Shown here piece by piece: positions 55,001 to 62,849 of a stretch of 64,000 bases of DNA. Made by a program: the position numbers and the translations under genes. This stretch comes from UBA8437 sp964646205 (GTDB taxonomy: Bacteria; Planctomycetota; Planctomycetia; Planctomycetales; Planctomycetaceae): positions 186,001 through 250,000 of the forward strand of contig CAZYAZ010000001.1 in the NCBI GenBank assembly GCA_964646205.1. Reading direction: 5' to 3'. Under the pieces are notes generated by a model. The model was not told where the DNA came from. It did no database searches and was given only the letters and a program-made list of their open reading frames with translations. Numbering within the stretch: position 1 is the first letter of the stretch; the number at the start of each line of letters is the position of its first letter.

Positions 55001-55725
55001 CTGGCTATTTTGACCTGGCCCGTGATGGCGGCACCGGGAACCTGGGTGGATTCCGTTCCAGTTGCACGTCGAACCTGATCTGTGCCGACGGAGTGCTCAA
55101 CGCACCGGACTACACGCGGACCTGCAGTTGCTCGTACCAGAACCAGGCCTCCCTGGCGCTGGTGCATGATCCGCGAGTCGAGATGTGGACATTCAACAAG
55201 CTGGACGTCGGCAAGACACCGTTGAAACGACTGGGGCTGAACCTCGGTGCCCCCGGTGATCGACCCGGTGACGGGGGCACGCTGTGGCTCGAGTACCCGG
55301 TGGTCGGCGGCCCATCGCCAAAGATCCAGGTGACAGCAACACCAAAAAACATCGAGTGGTATTGTGGACATTCCGAACGGATCAAGACCGGACCCGATGG
55401 CGGACCTGCCTGGATCGGAGCCTCCGGAGCACGTGGCATCCGGACTCTTGAAATCGCCCTGCCCGGACAGGCAACCTACCGGGTCCGGTTGCACTTCGCC
55501 GAACCCGAAATGGTCAAACCGGGCGCGAGGCGCTTCACGGTTTCCGTGGGGGGAAAGGTTGTCCATCGTGACATGGACCTGGCCGCAACCGTCGGAACGG
55601 GCACAACCGCAGTCGTCGAGATCCCCGACGTGGCCGTCAACGGGACACTGCGAATCGAGTTGACTCCTGCCGATGGCTCACTGCCGGCAGTCCTCTCGGG
55701 TGTTGAGGTCCAGGCGAACCGCTAA
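52060..55725 (+). CDS. Secreted PQQ-propeller protein with methyltransferase-like and malectin domains
   Basis: 1221 residues from ATG 52060 (AGGAG upstream). Signal peptide 'VFGLISLVLLAQPVSASDW'. A first PQQ-like propeller ('LVAWDLATGIPRWKFYAEGP', 'YCLDLATGKQVFRV') is followed near residues 455-545 by a Rossmann segment 'GGIAVVLGLQNGNLLRGLA' and 'VIGIDGDADRINSIRKRLDA', resembling a SAM methyltransferase but with a degraded Gly-rich motif. A second PQQ-like propeller ('MNRHTGEVLWTREARFAF') and a Cys-rich section near residue 1020 follow. A malectin-like domain ('TYRVRLHFAEPEMVKPGARR') ends the protein. It is the last gene of the FtsX/ATPase operon. Enzyme activity is not established. Confidence 0.88.
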   Translation: MKVFGLISLVLLAQPVSASDWPMWRHDAGRSAATSEVLADSLHRQWTRHLPRLQGAWLDQDTLRADAVYQPIAADGLLLIGSSHDDSLVAWDLATGIPRWKFYAEGPIRYAPVASGDRVYVVADDGCLYCLDLATGKQVFRVRAAPRDQRVLGNSRLISAWPARGGPVLANGQVYFAASIWPFMGVFVQAVDAKTGQVTWRNDGTGSMYIKQPHNSPAFAGLAPQGYLATAGDSLVVPNGRSVPALLNRKSGKLEYFHLAKYRRSGGDQVAAADKAFFSGGTGFDVATGLHSEDLGGNRCPVFADGLAFTGGSTVKAFDVANPLLTTTKDKKGADQTKFKFARKWSAAIKCDLFLKAGPRLYGSHGRDLVAIDLPTGDTPTRIAWEQPLEGASAKGSIASMIVADGHMVVVTTDGAISCYGPDDVAEPVEFALPSPEPLDAGDPAVRDAAKLIETVGSPTGGIAVVLGLQNGNLLRGLAHHKNWQVIGIDGDADRINSIRKRLDAAGVSRSVVAVHHAKPGTIDLPPYLAHLVTTENLASSGFDAIGPFVSQVFNVLRPYGGRAVLPLTNPEHTRLMSAVTDKRCPGHSLARTKGRTELIRPGRLPGSAPWTHQYADAGNTSVSQDDLVKAPLGLLWFGGSSNKSVLPRHGHGPTQQVVGGRLFIEGPDMLRAVDVYTGRVLWEVSLPQVGQAFNFTGHQPGANATGSNYVSVQDAVYVAYQSRCIKLDPATGEIVGEFPLPALGGGTKPKWGHIAVSGDLLIAGAEPLVYEKKRVGGYTHDGTTSRHLVVMNRHTGEVLWTREARFAFRHNAIVAGNGLLFAIDRLPDTIVALMLRRGRKPTGKPRLVAYDAKTGKEAWSTTDGVFGTWLGYSRQHKLLLQCGRPARDMLKDEPADRMIVYRGKDGVIRWDKKLKYGGPCLLRGDTIMTQGAAVSLLTGEQVTRTNPLTGLTQPWGYTRNYGCNSAVASRHLMTFRSAAAGYFDLARDGGTGNLGGFRSSCTSNLICADGVLNAPDYTRTCSCSYQNQASLALVHDPRVEMWTFNKLDVGKTPLKRLGLNLGAPGDRPGDGGTLWLEYPVVGGPSPKIQVTATPKNIEWYCGHSERIKTGPDGGPAWIGASGARGIRTLEIALPGQATYRVRLHFAEPEMVKPGARRFTVSVGGKVVHRDMDLAATVGTGTTAVVEIPDVAVNGTLRIELTPADGSLPAVLSGVEVQANR

Positions 55726-55860
55726 GCAAATCGTGGGGCGCCCGTTTTCCTCGTGTTGCCGCCAGGCAGATCAACCACCAGAGACCGCAACACGTTGGTC
55801 AATCTGCCAATGCATTGACTATGCTGCACAGCGTGATTTCCCCGACTTGAGACGCCACCG

Positions 55861-57444
55861 ATGCAACGCCCAGTTTCTCCACTCCATCAGCACAGGGGTG
55901 CCATCAGCAAGCACGCGTTGTTGGCCGTTGTCGGTCTCGCCGTGTTGATCGGCCTGGGACTGATGCTGTCCGGAATGGGGCGGCAGCAACTCGCTGGCCC
56001 CGCAAGTGTCGACGGCCAGCCACAAGCCTCGCTGACGTTCTTTTGTGCGGCGGGCATTCGCCAACCGGTCGAAGCCGTCGCCAAAGCGTATCTCGAGGAA
56101 TACGGAGTCCGTATCAACCTTGATTACGGTGGTTCCAACACGTTGTTGAGCCGTATCGAAACGGCACGAACCGGCGACCTGTATCTCGCCGCCGACGAGA
56201 GCTACATCAAGACGGCTCGCGAGAAGGGACTCGTCGCCGAGTCGATTCCGCTGGCCCGGATGAAACCGGTGATCGCCGTGGCCGAGGGAAATCCCAAAAA
56301 CATCAAGACCATCGAGGACCTGCTGCGGAAGGACGTCCGCACCGTCCTGGGCAACCCGGACCAGGCGGCCGTCGGCAAGAGAACCCGCAAGCTCCTGAAG
56401 GCATCCGGCCACTGGACAAGACTTGAATCGCTGGTCCGCGAGACCGGGACCTTCCAGCCGACGGTGCCGGAAGTGGCCAACACCGTCAAGATCGGCGGAG
56501 CCGATGCCGCGATCATATGGAACACGACCACCAAGATTGTCGATGGGATCGATGCCGTCGAGGTCCCGGAACTGGACCGGGGAGAGGTCCTGGTCACGGT
56601 GGGGATTCTCAAGACCGCCTCCTCAGCGACCGAGGCACTGAAATTCGCCCGGTACCTGGCAGCCAAGGACCGGGGTCTCCGCAAGTTCAAGGAATTCGGA
56701 TTCAATCCTGTCCAGGGGGACAACTGGGCCGAGGTGCCCGAGTTGACTTTCTTTTGCGGATCGGTCAACCGACGTGCCGTCGAGCAGGCGATCAAGAAGT
56801 TCCAGGTCCGCGAGGGGGTCCAGGTCAACACGGTCTACAACGGTTGTGGAATCCTGACGGCCCAGATGAAAACGATCAGCGAAAAGAAATTGACCGGATT
56901 CCCCGACACCTACATGGCCTGCGACAAGTACTACATGGAGGTCGTCGACGGGTTGTTCCAGGATGCCGTCGAAATCTCCGACACCGAGGTCGTGATCGCG
57001 GTCCCCAAGGGGAATCCCAAGGGAATCCAGAAACTGGCGGACCTGACACAGCCTGGGCTGCGGGTCGCCGTCGGCCAACCCGACCAGTGCACCATTGGCA
57101 TTTTGACCCGACAGGTGCTCGAGGCCGAGAAGATTCATGACGAGGTGATGAAAAACGTGGTCACCCGGACGGCGACTTCCGCGTTGCTGATCGCCCCGGT
57201 CACCACCGGAGCCGCCGATGCCTCGCTGGCCTACCTGACCGACACGAAGTCCGAAAGCGAAAAAGTGGACGTGGTGAGAATACCATCAGAAGCGGCCAAG
57301 GCGATCCAGCCGCTGGGAATCGCCAAGGCCAGCCGCAACAAGCAACTCGCCCACCGCCTGATGCAGGCCATCACGCGGTCACGTTCGAGCTTCGAAGAGG
57401 CCGGCTTTCACTGGCGGCTTGACGACGATGCGCCCGGCTCCTGA
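55861..57444 (+). CDS. Tandem ModA-like oxyanion-binding protein
   Basis: 527 residues. One N-terminal helix 'HALLAVVGLAVLIGLGLML' without a lipobox Cys would anchor it. Two ModA/WtpA-like periplasmic binding domains follow: the first begins 'SLTFFCAAGIRQPVEAVAKA' (about residue 57), the second 'ELTFFCGSVNRRAVEQAIKK' (about residue 297). Each has the parallel 'IAVAEGNPKNIKTIEDLL' or 'IAVPKGNPKGIQKLADLT' segment, so a gene-internal duplication is clear. Single-domain ModA is about 230-260 residues. Molybdate, tungstate or another oxyanion is the likely ligand. The permease gene follows 44 bases downstream. Confidence 0.85.
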   Translation: MQRPVSPLHQHRGAISKHALLAVVGLAVLIGLGLMLSGMGRQQLAGPASVDGQPQASLTFFCAAGIRQPVEAVAKAYLEEYGVRINLDYGGSNTLLSRIETARTGDLYLAADESYIKTAREKGLVAESIPLARMKPVIAVAEGNPKNIKTIEDLLRKDVRTVLGNPDQAAVGKRTRKLLKASGHWTRLESLVRETGTFQPTVPEVANTVKIGGADAAIIWNTTTKIVDGIDAVEVPELDRGEVLVTVGILKTASSATEALKFARYLAAKDRGLRKFKEFGFNPVQGDNWAEVPELTFFCGSVNRRAVEQAIKKFQVREGVQVNTVYNGCGILTAQMKTISEKKLTGFPDTYMACDKYYMEVVDGLFQDAVEISDTEVVIAVPKGNPKGIQKLADLTQPGLRVAVGQPDQCTIGILTRQVLEAEKIHDEVMKNVVTRTATSALLIAPVTTGAADASLAYLTDTKSESEKVDVVRIPSEAAKAIQPLGIAKASRNKQLAHRLMQAITRSRSSFEEAGFHWRLDDDAPGS

Positions 57445-57488
57445 ATGACCTCGGGTGAGTCAATTTTTCACTTTCCAGTTTCTTCCCT

Positions 57489-58418
57489 GTGAAGCCCATG
57501 ACCACCGGAACCGCCTCGCGGCCGAACAAGGCGTCCCCGGCTCACCGTCCCCCATCGGACAAGCCGTTTCTGATCGGCCTGGTGGTCATCTCGAGCGTTT
57601 ACATCATCCTGCTGTTCGGGTTGCTGATCGGTGACGTGGCCTACATGGCCACAGGTGACCTGGCCGACTCGGTCGAATTGCCGGATGCACTCGAGTGGTC
57701 ACGGCCCGCGTTGAGGCCCCTGCTCTCGATGCTGGCAACACTCGACAAGCCCGAGATACGTTACTCGGTCCAGCTGACCATGATCAGTTGCCTGTTCTCG
57801 GCCGTGCTCTCACTGTTCGTGGCCGTCCCCACGGCCTACCTGCTCAGTCGCCACGAGTTCCCCGGCAAGAACCTGCTGGATGCCGTCCTGGACATCCCCA
57901 TCGTGCTGCCCCCCCTGGTGGTCGGCCTGAGCCTGCTGATCCTCTTCCAGTTCGCTCCCGACCTCACGATCGGTGGAGAAATCTACAGCATCCGCAACGC
58001 GATCGTCTTCCAGGTGCCGGCCGTTGTACTGGCCCAGTTCATGGTCGCCGCAGCATTCGCGGTGAGGGTGATGAGAGCGACGTTCGACCAGGTCGATCCG
58101 CGTCCCGAACAGGTCGCGCTGACACTCGGCTGCAACCAGGCGCAGGCCTTCTGGAGAGTCGTGCTGCCACAGTGCGGAAATGGAATGCTCACCGCCGGCA
58201 CACTGTCCTGGGCCCGATCGCTCGGAGAATTCGGCCCGCTGCTGATCTTTGCGGGAGCCACCCGGATGAAGACCGAGGTGCTCTCGACCACCGTGTTCCT
58301 GGAACTGAGCATCGGCAACCTCGAGGGAGCCGTCGCCGTCTCACTGCTGATGGTCGCTTGTGCCGTGATCGTACTGATGGTCGCCAGAATCTGGGGCTCC
58401 CGTGGGTTGTCGTTGTGA
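57489..58418 (+). CDS. ModB/WtpB-like ABC permease
   Basis: 309 residues from GTG 57489; ATG 57498 is an alternative and neither has a strong ribosome-binding site. About six transmembrane helices. The EAA loop is 'EQVALTLGCNQAQAFWRVVL', typical of binding-protein-dependent permeases of the molybdate, tungstate and sulfate group. 'SYVQLTMISCLFSAVLSLFV'-type sequence and 'IPIVLPPLVVGLSLL' match ModB. No modC-type ATPase accompanies it; the ABC-2 ATPase downstream belongs to another class. A shared or distant ATPase is needed. Confidence 0.88.
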   Translation: MKPMTTGTASRPNKASPAHRPPSDKPFLIGLVVISSVYIILLFGLLIGDVAYMATGDLADSVELPDALEWSRPALRPLLSMLATLDKPEIRYSVQLTMISCLFSAVLSLFVAVPTAYLLSRHEFPGKNLLDAVLDIPIVLPPLVVGLSLLILFQFAPDLTIGGEIYSIRNAIVFQVPAVVLAQFMVAAAFAVRVMRATFDQVDPRPEQVALTLGCNQAQAFWRVVLPQCGNGMLTAGTLSWARSLGEFGPLLIFAGATRMKTEVLSTTVFLELSIGNLEGAVAVSLLMVACAVIVLMVARIWGSRGLSL

Positions 58419-58458
58419 GCCCGAGTCGAGACGATCGGGGAAAGAGGAGTTCATCACC

Positions 58459-58740
58459 ATGCAGGTCACCGTAGAATACGCCGCCCAGATCAAGCGGGTC
58501 GCCGGTGTCGCCCAGGACGTGATCCAGTTGGATGCCCCGTGCCCGGTGGCCGAAATCGCTCGGCTGGCGGCCGCCAACCACGGTGACAGCCTGGTCGAGA
58601 TGCTCTTCGACGAAAACGGACAACCCCGACCCTCGATCCTGGTCTTCAAGGGAGAGGACCAGGTCCGCTGGGATGACACCACGACCCGGGTCGAAGATGG
58701 TGAGACCATCACACTGCTCTCTCCGGTTTCCGGCGGTTAG
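58459..58740 (+). CDS. MoaD/ThiS-family ubiquitin-like sulfur carrier
   Basis: 93 residues from ATG 58459, with a strong AAGAGGAG about 9 bases upstream. Beta-grasp protein ending in '...LLSPVSGG', the C-terminal Gly-Gly that is adenylated and thiocarboxylated by an E1-like enzyme. 'VTVEYAAQIKRVAGVAQDVI' resembles MoaD more than ThiS, but the assignment between molybdopterin, thiamine and other sulfur pathways is open. The E1-like gene follows 20 bases later. Its position after a ModA/ModB pair supports, but does not prove, a molybdenum or tungsten cofactor role. Confidence 0.85.
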   Translation: MQVTVEYAAQIKRVAGVAQDVIQLDAPCPVAEIARLAAANHGDSLVEMLFDENGQPRPSILVFKGEDQVRWDDTTTRVEDGETITLLSPVSGG

Positions 58741-58760
58741 CCCCACAACTCCAGGCTCCA

Positions 58761-59522
58761 ATGGCACAGCTCACCGACCACGAAAAAGCCGTCTACGAAT
58801 GGCAGATCTGGGTACCCGGATTCGGTGAATCCGGGCAGGAGGCACTCAAGGACGCATCTGTTCTCGTCTCACGGGTTGGCGGCCTGGGCAGCGTCGTCGC
58901 TTACGAACTCGCCGCTGCCGGAGTTGGCCGCCTGGTGCTGGCCCATGCCGGTGACATCAAGCCCAGTGACCTGAACCGACAGCTACTGATGACTCACGAG
59001 GGCCTGGGCACTCCACGAGTCGAGTCGGCCAGCCGACGACTCAAAGAACTCAACCCTCGACTCGAAATCGTGGCGGTTCCCGAAAACCTCTCCGAACACA
59101 ATGCCAAACAACTCGTCGGCGATGTGGATCTTGTCGTCGACTGCGCGCCGCTGTTCCCCGAACGGTTTGCCATGAATCGTCAATGCGTCGAACAGGGCAA
59201 GCCCCTGGTCGACTGTGCAATGTACGATTGCGAGTTTCAGATCACCACGATCCTGCCCGGACAGACACCGTGCCTGTCGTGCCTGTACCCCGAGGATCCC
59301 CCGGCATGGCGTCGGGAGTTTCCAGTTTTTGGAGCCGTCTCGGGAACTGTGGCTTGCCTTGGAGCCATGGAAGCCATCAAGGTATTGGGAGGCTTTGGGG
59401 AGCCGTTGGCCGGCCAACTCCTGACCTGCGACCTCCGCGACATGACATTCCGCCGTCGACGACTCCTGCGACGCGAGAATTGCCCCGTCTGCGGAACGAC
59501 ACCCGAGTCCCTCTCGCCATGA
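58761..59522 (+). CDS. MoeB/ThiF-family adenylyltransferase (E1-like)
   Basis: 253 residues. Nucleotide-binding 'VLVSRVGGLGSVVAYELAAA', the 'DIKPSDLNRQLLM' loop with the catalytic Arg, and 'VDLVVDCAPLFPERFAMNRQ'. Two zinc pairs appear as 'PCLSCLYPED' and 'RENCPVCGTT'. It would adenylate the C-terminal Gly of the MoaD/ThiS-like protein encoded just upstream. No rhodanese domain is fused (unlike MoeBR/MOCS3). Its stop overlaps the start of the following ABC ATPase gene by 4 bases. Confidence 0.9.
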   Translation: MAQLTDHEKAVYEWQIWVPGFGESGQEALKDASVLVSRVGGLGSVVAYELAAAGVGRLVLAHAGDIKPSDLNRQLLMTHEGLGTPRVESASRRLKELNPRLEIVAVPENLSEHNAKQLVGDVDLVVDCAPLFPERFAMNRQCVEQGKPLVDCAMYDCEFQITTILPGQTPCLSCLYPEDPPAWRREFPVFGAVSGTVACLGAMEAIKVLGGFGEPLAGQLLTCDLRDMTFRRRRLLRRENCPVCGTTPESLSP

Positions 59523-60508
59523 ACTCGCCTGACACCGCTCGAGCCGACCTCGTCATCCAGGTCACCGACCTCCGCAAGACCTATCGTGACGGGCTGTTCC
59601 GCAAGCGGAAAATCGAGGCCCTCAAGGGTGTGTCGCTGGAAGTGGGATCCGGCCAGATCTTCGGACTGCTCGGTCCCAACGGAGCCGGCAAAACAACGCT
59701 CATCAAGGTGCTGCTGGGGATCGTCCACAAGACCTCCGGTGAAGCCATGTTGCTGGGCCAGCCGGCCGGCCACAAGTCCGGTCGACGACGGGTCGGTTAC
59801 CTGCCCGAGGGTCACCGGATCCCAAGGCACCTGACGGGAAATACGGCACTGGAATACTACGGCAGCCTCAGCGGTCTCTCGGTGGCCGAAACAAGGCGTC
59901 GACGAGGCGATCTGCTGAAAACGGTCGGCCTGTCCGACTGGGGCCGCACCAATGTCACCAAGTACTCCAAGGGCATGCTGCAACGGCTCGGCCTGGCCCA
60001 GGCGATGTTGCACGAACCTGACGTGCTGGTGCTGGATGAACCCACCGACGGGGTCGATCCCGTCGGTCGGTCGGAAATCCGCGATGTGCTCAACACGCTC
60101 AAGAGCCAGGGCAAGACCATCTTCCTCAACAGCCACCTGCTGCAGGAAATCGAACTGGTCTGTGACCAGGTCGCGATCCTGTTCGAGGGAGAAGTGCTGA
60201 AGGTGGGGCCGGTCACGGAATTGACCAACCTGGCCGGTGACACCGACACACTCGAGGCGACGCTCGAACTGGAGGGAGATGCCGAGACAGTCACCGGGAT
60301 GGTCCCCGAGCATGCCACGTCCTGTGATCGCATCGGGGACAACCGGTTTCGCGTGACCATTCCGTCGGCTGGCCAGGAGGACATCGATGGCCTGATCGAC
60401 ACGGTCCGAGAGCATGGTCTCAGCATCATCTCGGTCAATCGCGAGAAGCTGACACTGGAAGAAGCCTTTCTGAGGCTGGTGCGTGGTGCGGCGGGAGGTG
60501 ACTCATGA
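59519..60508 (+). CDS. ABC-2-type transporter ATP-binding protein
   Basis: 329 residues from ATG 59519; the frame is open earlier but overlaps the E1 gene. Walker A 'GPNGAGKTT', Q-loop segment 'GYLPEGHRIPRHLTGNTALE', signature 'YSKGMLQR' and Walker B 'VLVLDEPTDGVDP' are those of ABC-2/CcmA-type exporters. A C-terminal regulatory region of about 90 residues ends 'KLTLEEAFLRLVRGAAGGDS'. It overlaps the E1 gene and the permease gene by 4 bases each, so translation is coupled across all three. It is not a ModC. Confidence 0.92.
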   Translation: MNSPDTARADLVIQVTDLRKTYRDGLFRKRKIEALKGVSLEVGSGQIFGLLGPNGAGKTTLIKVLLGIVHKTSGEAMLLGQPAGHKSGRRRVGYLPEGHRIPRHLTGNTALEYYGSLSGLSVAETRRRRGDLLKTVGLSDWGRTNVTKYSKGMLQRLGLAQAMLHEPDVLVLDEPTDGVDPVGRSEIRDVLNTLKSQGKTIFLNSHLLQEIELVCDQVAILFEGEVLKVGPVTELTNLAGDTDTLEATLELEGDAETVTGMVPEHATSCDRIGDNRFRVTIPSAGQEDIDGLIDTVREHGLSIISVNREKLTLEEAFLRLVRGAAGGDS

Positions 60509-62820
60509 GAGCCTACCTGGCCGTGATCAAGGACTCCTTCCGCGAGGCTTTCGCGTCGAAGATTCTCTGGGTGTTGATCATCATGATCGCCGGCTTCCTG
60601 GTCTTGCTGGCCGGGTTCTCTGTCAAACCGGCGATGAGAACCGGTATCGACAGCGGCGATGTTGTCGACATGGAGTCGCTGGCCGTTCGGCTGCGGGATG
60701 TCGAAGCCGACAGCCCGGCCGGGCGGATCCGGGGCCGTTTCCCCGACGAGTTGCAGGACAAGCTGAAAGCGTTTCGCCCGGACACCGCCGACCGGCGAAC
60801 CAAGTCCGAACTGTACGGCGGTCTTCGCCGTCAGTTGGCCGAACAGATCCGTGAACCGTCTTTTGCGACCGAGACCCGGGTACCCGACGAATCGCTTTCC
60901 GAGGAGGCGAAAACCCTGGTCGGCCAGGAAGCCGCACTCGAGGAATCCCGGCAACTGCGACTCAACCGGCTGGTCCTCGAGGCCGCTCTGCCCGACGACG
61001 TCCACGCCAGTCCCAGTGAAGTGGTCAACGTGACCTACATCGGCTTCGTCCTGTTCGAGGACATCACGCTCAGCCAGGACGAATTGGAAAAGGGAATCAA
61101 CGGGCTGCTTCAGGTCTTCATCTTCCTGTTCGTCTCGGTGATCGGGACTCTGATCGCGATCGTGGTCACGGCACCAATCGTGCCCCGGATGTTCGAGGCC
61201 GGAGCGATCGACCTGTTGCTCTCCAAGCCCGTTTCCCGATCCATCCTGTTCCTCTCGAAGTTCTTCGGTGGCTGCGCCTTCACGCTGGTCAACGCGGCAT
61301 TCCTGATCCTGGGAATGTGGGTCATTCTCGGGCTGCGACTGGGCGTCTGGAGCAACGGGTTGCTGTTGAGCATCCCGATCTACCTGTTCCTGTTCGTGCT
61401 GTACTACTCGATCTCGGCGGCCACCGGGGTCGTCTACCGCGGCCCGATCATTTCCGTGGTGATGGTCGTGATCTTCTGGTTCCTGTGTTTCGTGGTCGGG
61501 ACCGCCAAGGATTGGATCGAGGGTGCCGAAATCCGACCCTCGACCGTCTACACGATCATCCCGGCCGGCGAGGACATACTGGCCGTCAACACGCTGGGCC
61601 GTGTCCACGCCTGGTCGGAATCAACGGCGACCTGGGAGATGGTTTTCACCCAGAACCAACAACAGCGGCAGATGCCGGCATTCGTGGAAGTGTCCATGCG
61701 GATGCAGGCTGGTTTCCCGTTTGTCGGCACCAGGTACGACAAGAAAACCCAACGGCTGGTCACGCTGACCAAGAGCATTCCCTTCCCGTTGCCGGGCAAC
61801 GGAACGTCCAAGCTGTTCGTTGGACGTGGCGAAGACGATTGGGCCCGCCGCGGTGGAACCCGTGCATCGGCCAGCCCACGTGCCCTGTTGCTCTCCCCGG
61901 AAAGCGAGATCCTGGCGGTGGGACCTCCGGGACTCCAGGTCTTCACCGGTGACCCCGAAAAGACCGAATCCTCGCGGAAATGGATGGGTCTCGATTTCAC
62001 GATGGGCAAGGGGGCCGGTCGTTTTGTCGACGTGACCCCAGCCGATCTGCCCCGATGGGAAAATCCCTTCGACGCCACCATGGACACAACCACCGGGAAC
62101 ATCATCATCTTCAGTGCCGGCAAGATTGTCCTGGTCACACCCAAAACCACCGACGGCAAGACAACCTACGTGGCGGGCCCGACACGGGACCTCGACACCG
62201 ACAAGGCGGCACTGCTGGCGGTCGCCGGGAACCGGCTGTTGGTTGCGCTCGCAGATGGCGACTACCGACTGCTGAACGCCGCGACCCTGGAACCAACCGG
62301 CACCACGAGTCCCCGTGGCCCGGAAAAACCTCGCCAGGCCATCGGATCACCCGACGGCCGATTCCTCGCCGTCGTGTCTCACAAGTCAGAAGCCTGGCTG
62401 CTGGACGTCGCGACCGGACAACCGGTATCCAACGGAGTCCTCTCGGGTGACGTCCACGCCCTGGCATTCAACGATGACGGCCACCTGCTGGTGGGCGACA
62501 TCTACATGAGGGTCACCGGGTACTCGGTGCCGGATTTCCAACGGCTGTCCCGCCACGACCCATCGCTCTCAACACTCCAGGCCGTTTACCGCTACGGCGT
62601 ACTGCCCGTCTACACGATCTTCCCCAAGCCCGGGGAACTCAACGCGGTGATCGCCAGGCTGTTCGAGGAGGAAGACACGGTCACCATCGGTGGCAATGCC
62701 AACGACCTGCGGGCTGACCAGTTCGAAATCGACATCAAGACACCACTGATCAGCAACGCCGCCTTCCTGCTGGTCGTCCTCGTCCTGACATGCTTCTATG
62801 TGGCCCGCAAGGACTTCTGA
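60505..62820 (+). CDS. ABC-2-type permease with large propeller-like insert
   Basis: 771 residues. One helix at the N-terminus ('ILWVLIIMIAGFLVLLAGFS'), a charged extracytoplasmic region of about 170 residues, then about five helices around residues 205-335 ('LLQVFIFLFVSVIGTLIAIV'; 'GPIISVVMVVIFWFLCFVVG'). A segment of about 400 residues follows, with repeats such as 'DILAVNTLGRVHAWSESTAT', 'LLVALADGDYRLLNAATLEP' and 'IGSPDGRFLAVVSHKSEAWL', resembling a WD40/propeller. The last helix 'NAAFLLVVLVLTCFYVA' and RKDF close the protein. Ordinary ABC-2 permeases are 250-400 residues. Partner ATPase lies upstream with a 4-base overlap. Confidence 0.85.
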   Translation: MRAYLAVIKDSFREAFASKILWVLIIMIAGFLVLLAGFSVKPAMRTGIDSGDVVDMESLAVRLRDVEADSPAGRIRGRFPDELQDKLKAFRPDTADRRTKSELYGGLRRQLAEQIREPSFATETRVPDESLSEEAKTLVGQEAALEESRQLRLNRLVLEAALPDDVHASPSEVVNVTYIGFVLFEDITLSQDELEKGINGLLQVFIFLFVSVIGTLIAIVVTAPIVPRMFEAGAIDLLLSKPVSRSILFLSKFFGGCAFTLVNAAFLILGMWVILGLRLGVWSNGLLLSIPIYLFLFVLYYSISAATGVVYRGPIISVVMVVIFWFLCFVVGTAKDWIEGAEIRPSTVYTIIPAGEDILAVNTLGRVHAWSESTATWEMVFTQNQQQRQMPAFVEVSMRMQAGFPFVGTRYDKKTQRLVTLTKSIPFPLPGNGTSKLFVGRGEDDWARRGGTRASASPRALLLSPESEILAVGPPGLQVFTGDPEKTESSRKWMGLDFTMGKGAGRFVDVTPADLPRWENPFDATMDTTTGNIIIFSAGKIVLVTPKTTDGKTTYVAGPTRDLDTDKAALLAVAGNRLLVALADGDYRLLNAATLEPTGTTSPRGPEKPRQAIGSPDGRFLAVVSHKSEAWLLDVATGQPVSNGVLSGDVHALAFNDDGHLLVGDIYMRVTGYSVPDFQRLSRHDPSLSTLQAVYRYGVLPVYTIFPKPGELNAVIARLFEEEDTVTIGGNANDLRADQFEIDIKTPLISNAAFLLVVLVLTCFYVARKDF

Positions 62821-62849
62821 TCCGACGGGGTCCCGGCCACCCACGAGAA

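Noticed and set aside
53584..55566. 660-residue minus-strand open frame
   Set aside because: Antisense to the PQQ-propeller gene, which has clear domain structure; composition is shadow-like.
59519..60508. ABC ATPase as the missing ModC
   Set aside because: Its signature (YSKGM) and C-terminal region are ABC-2/CcmA-type and its gene overlaps an ABC-2 permease gene; no molybdate-binding TOBE domain is visible.
59857..61608. 583-residue minus-strand open frame with low-complexity Asp/His/Gln
   Set aside because: Antisense to the ABC-2 ATPase and permease genes; biased composition follows from codon complementarity.
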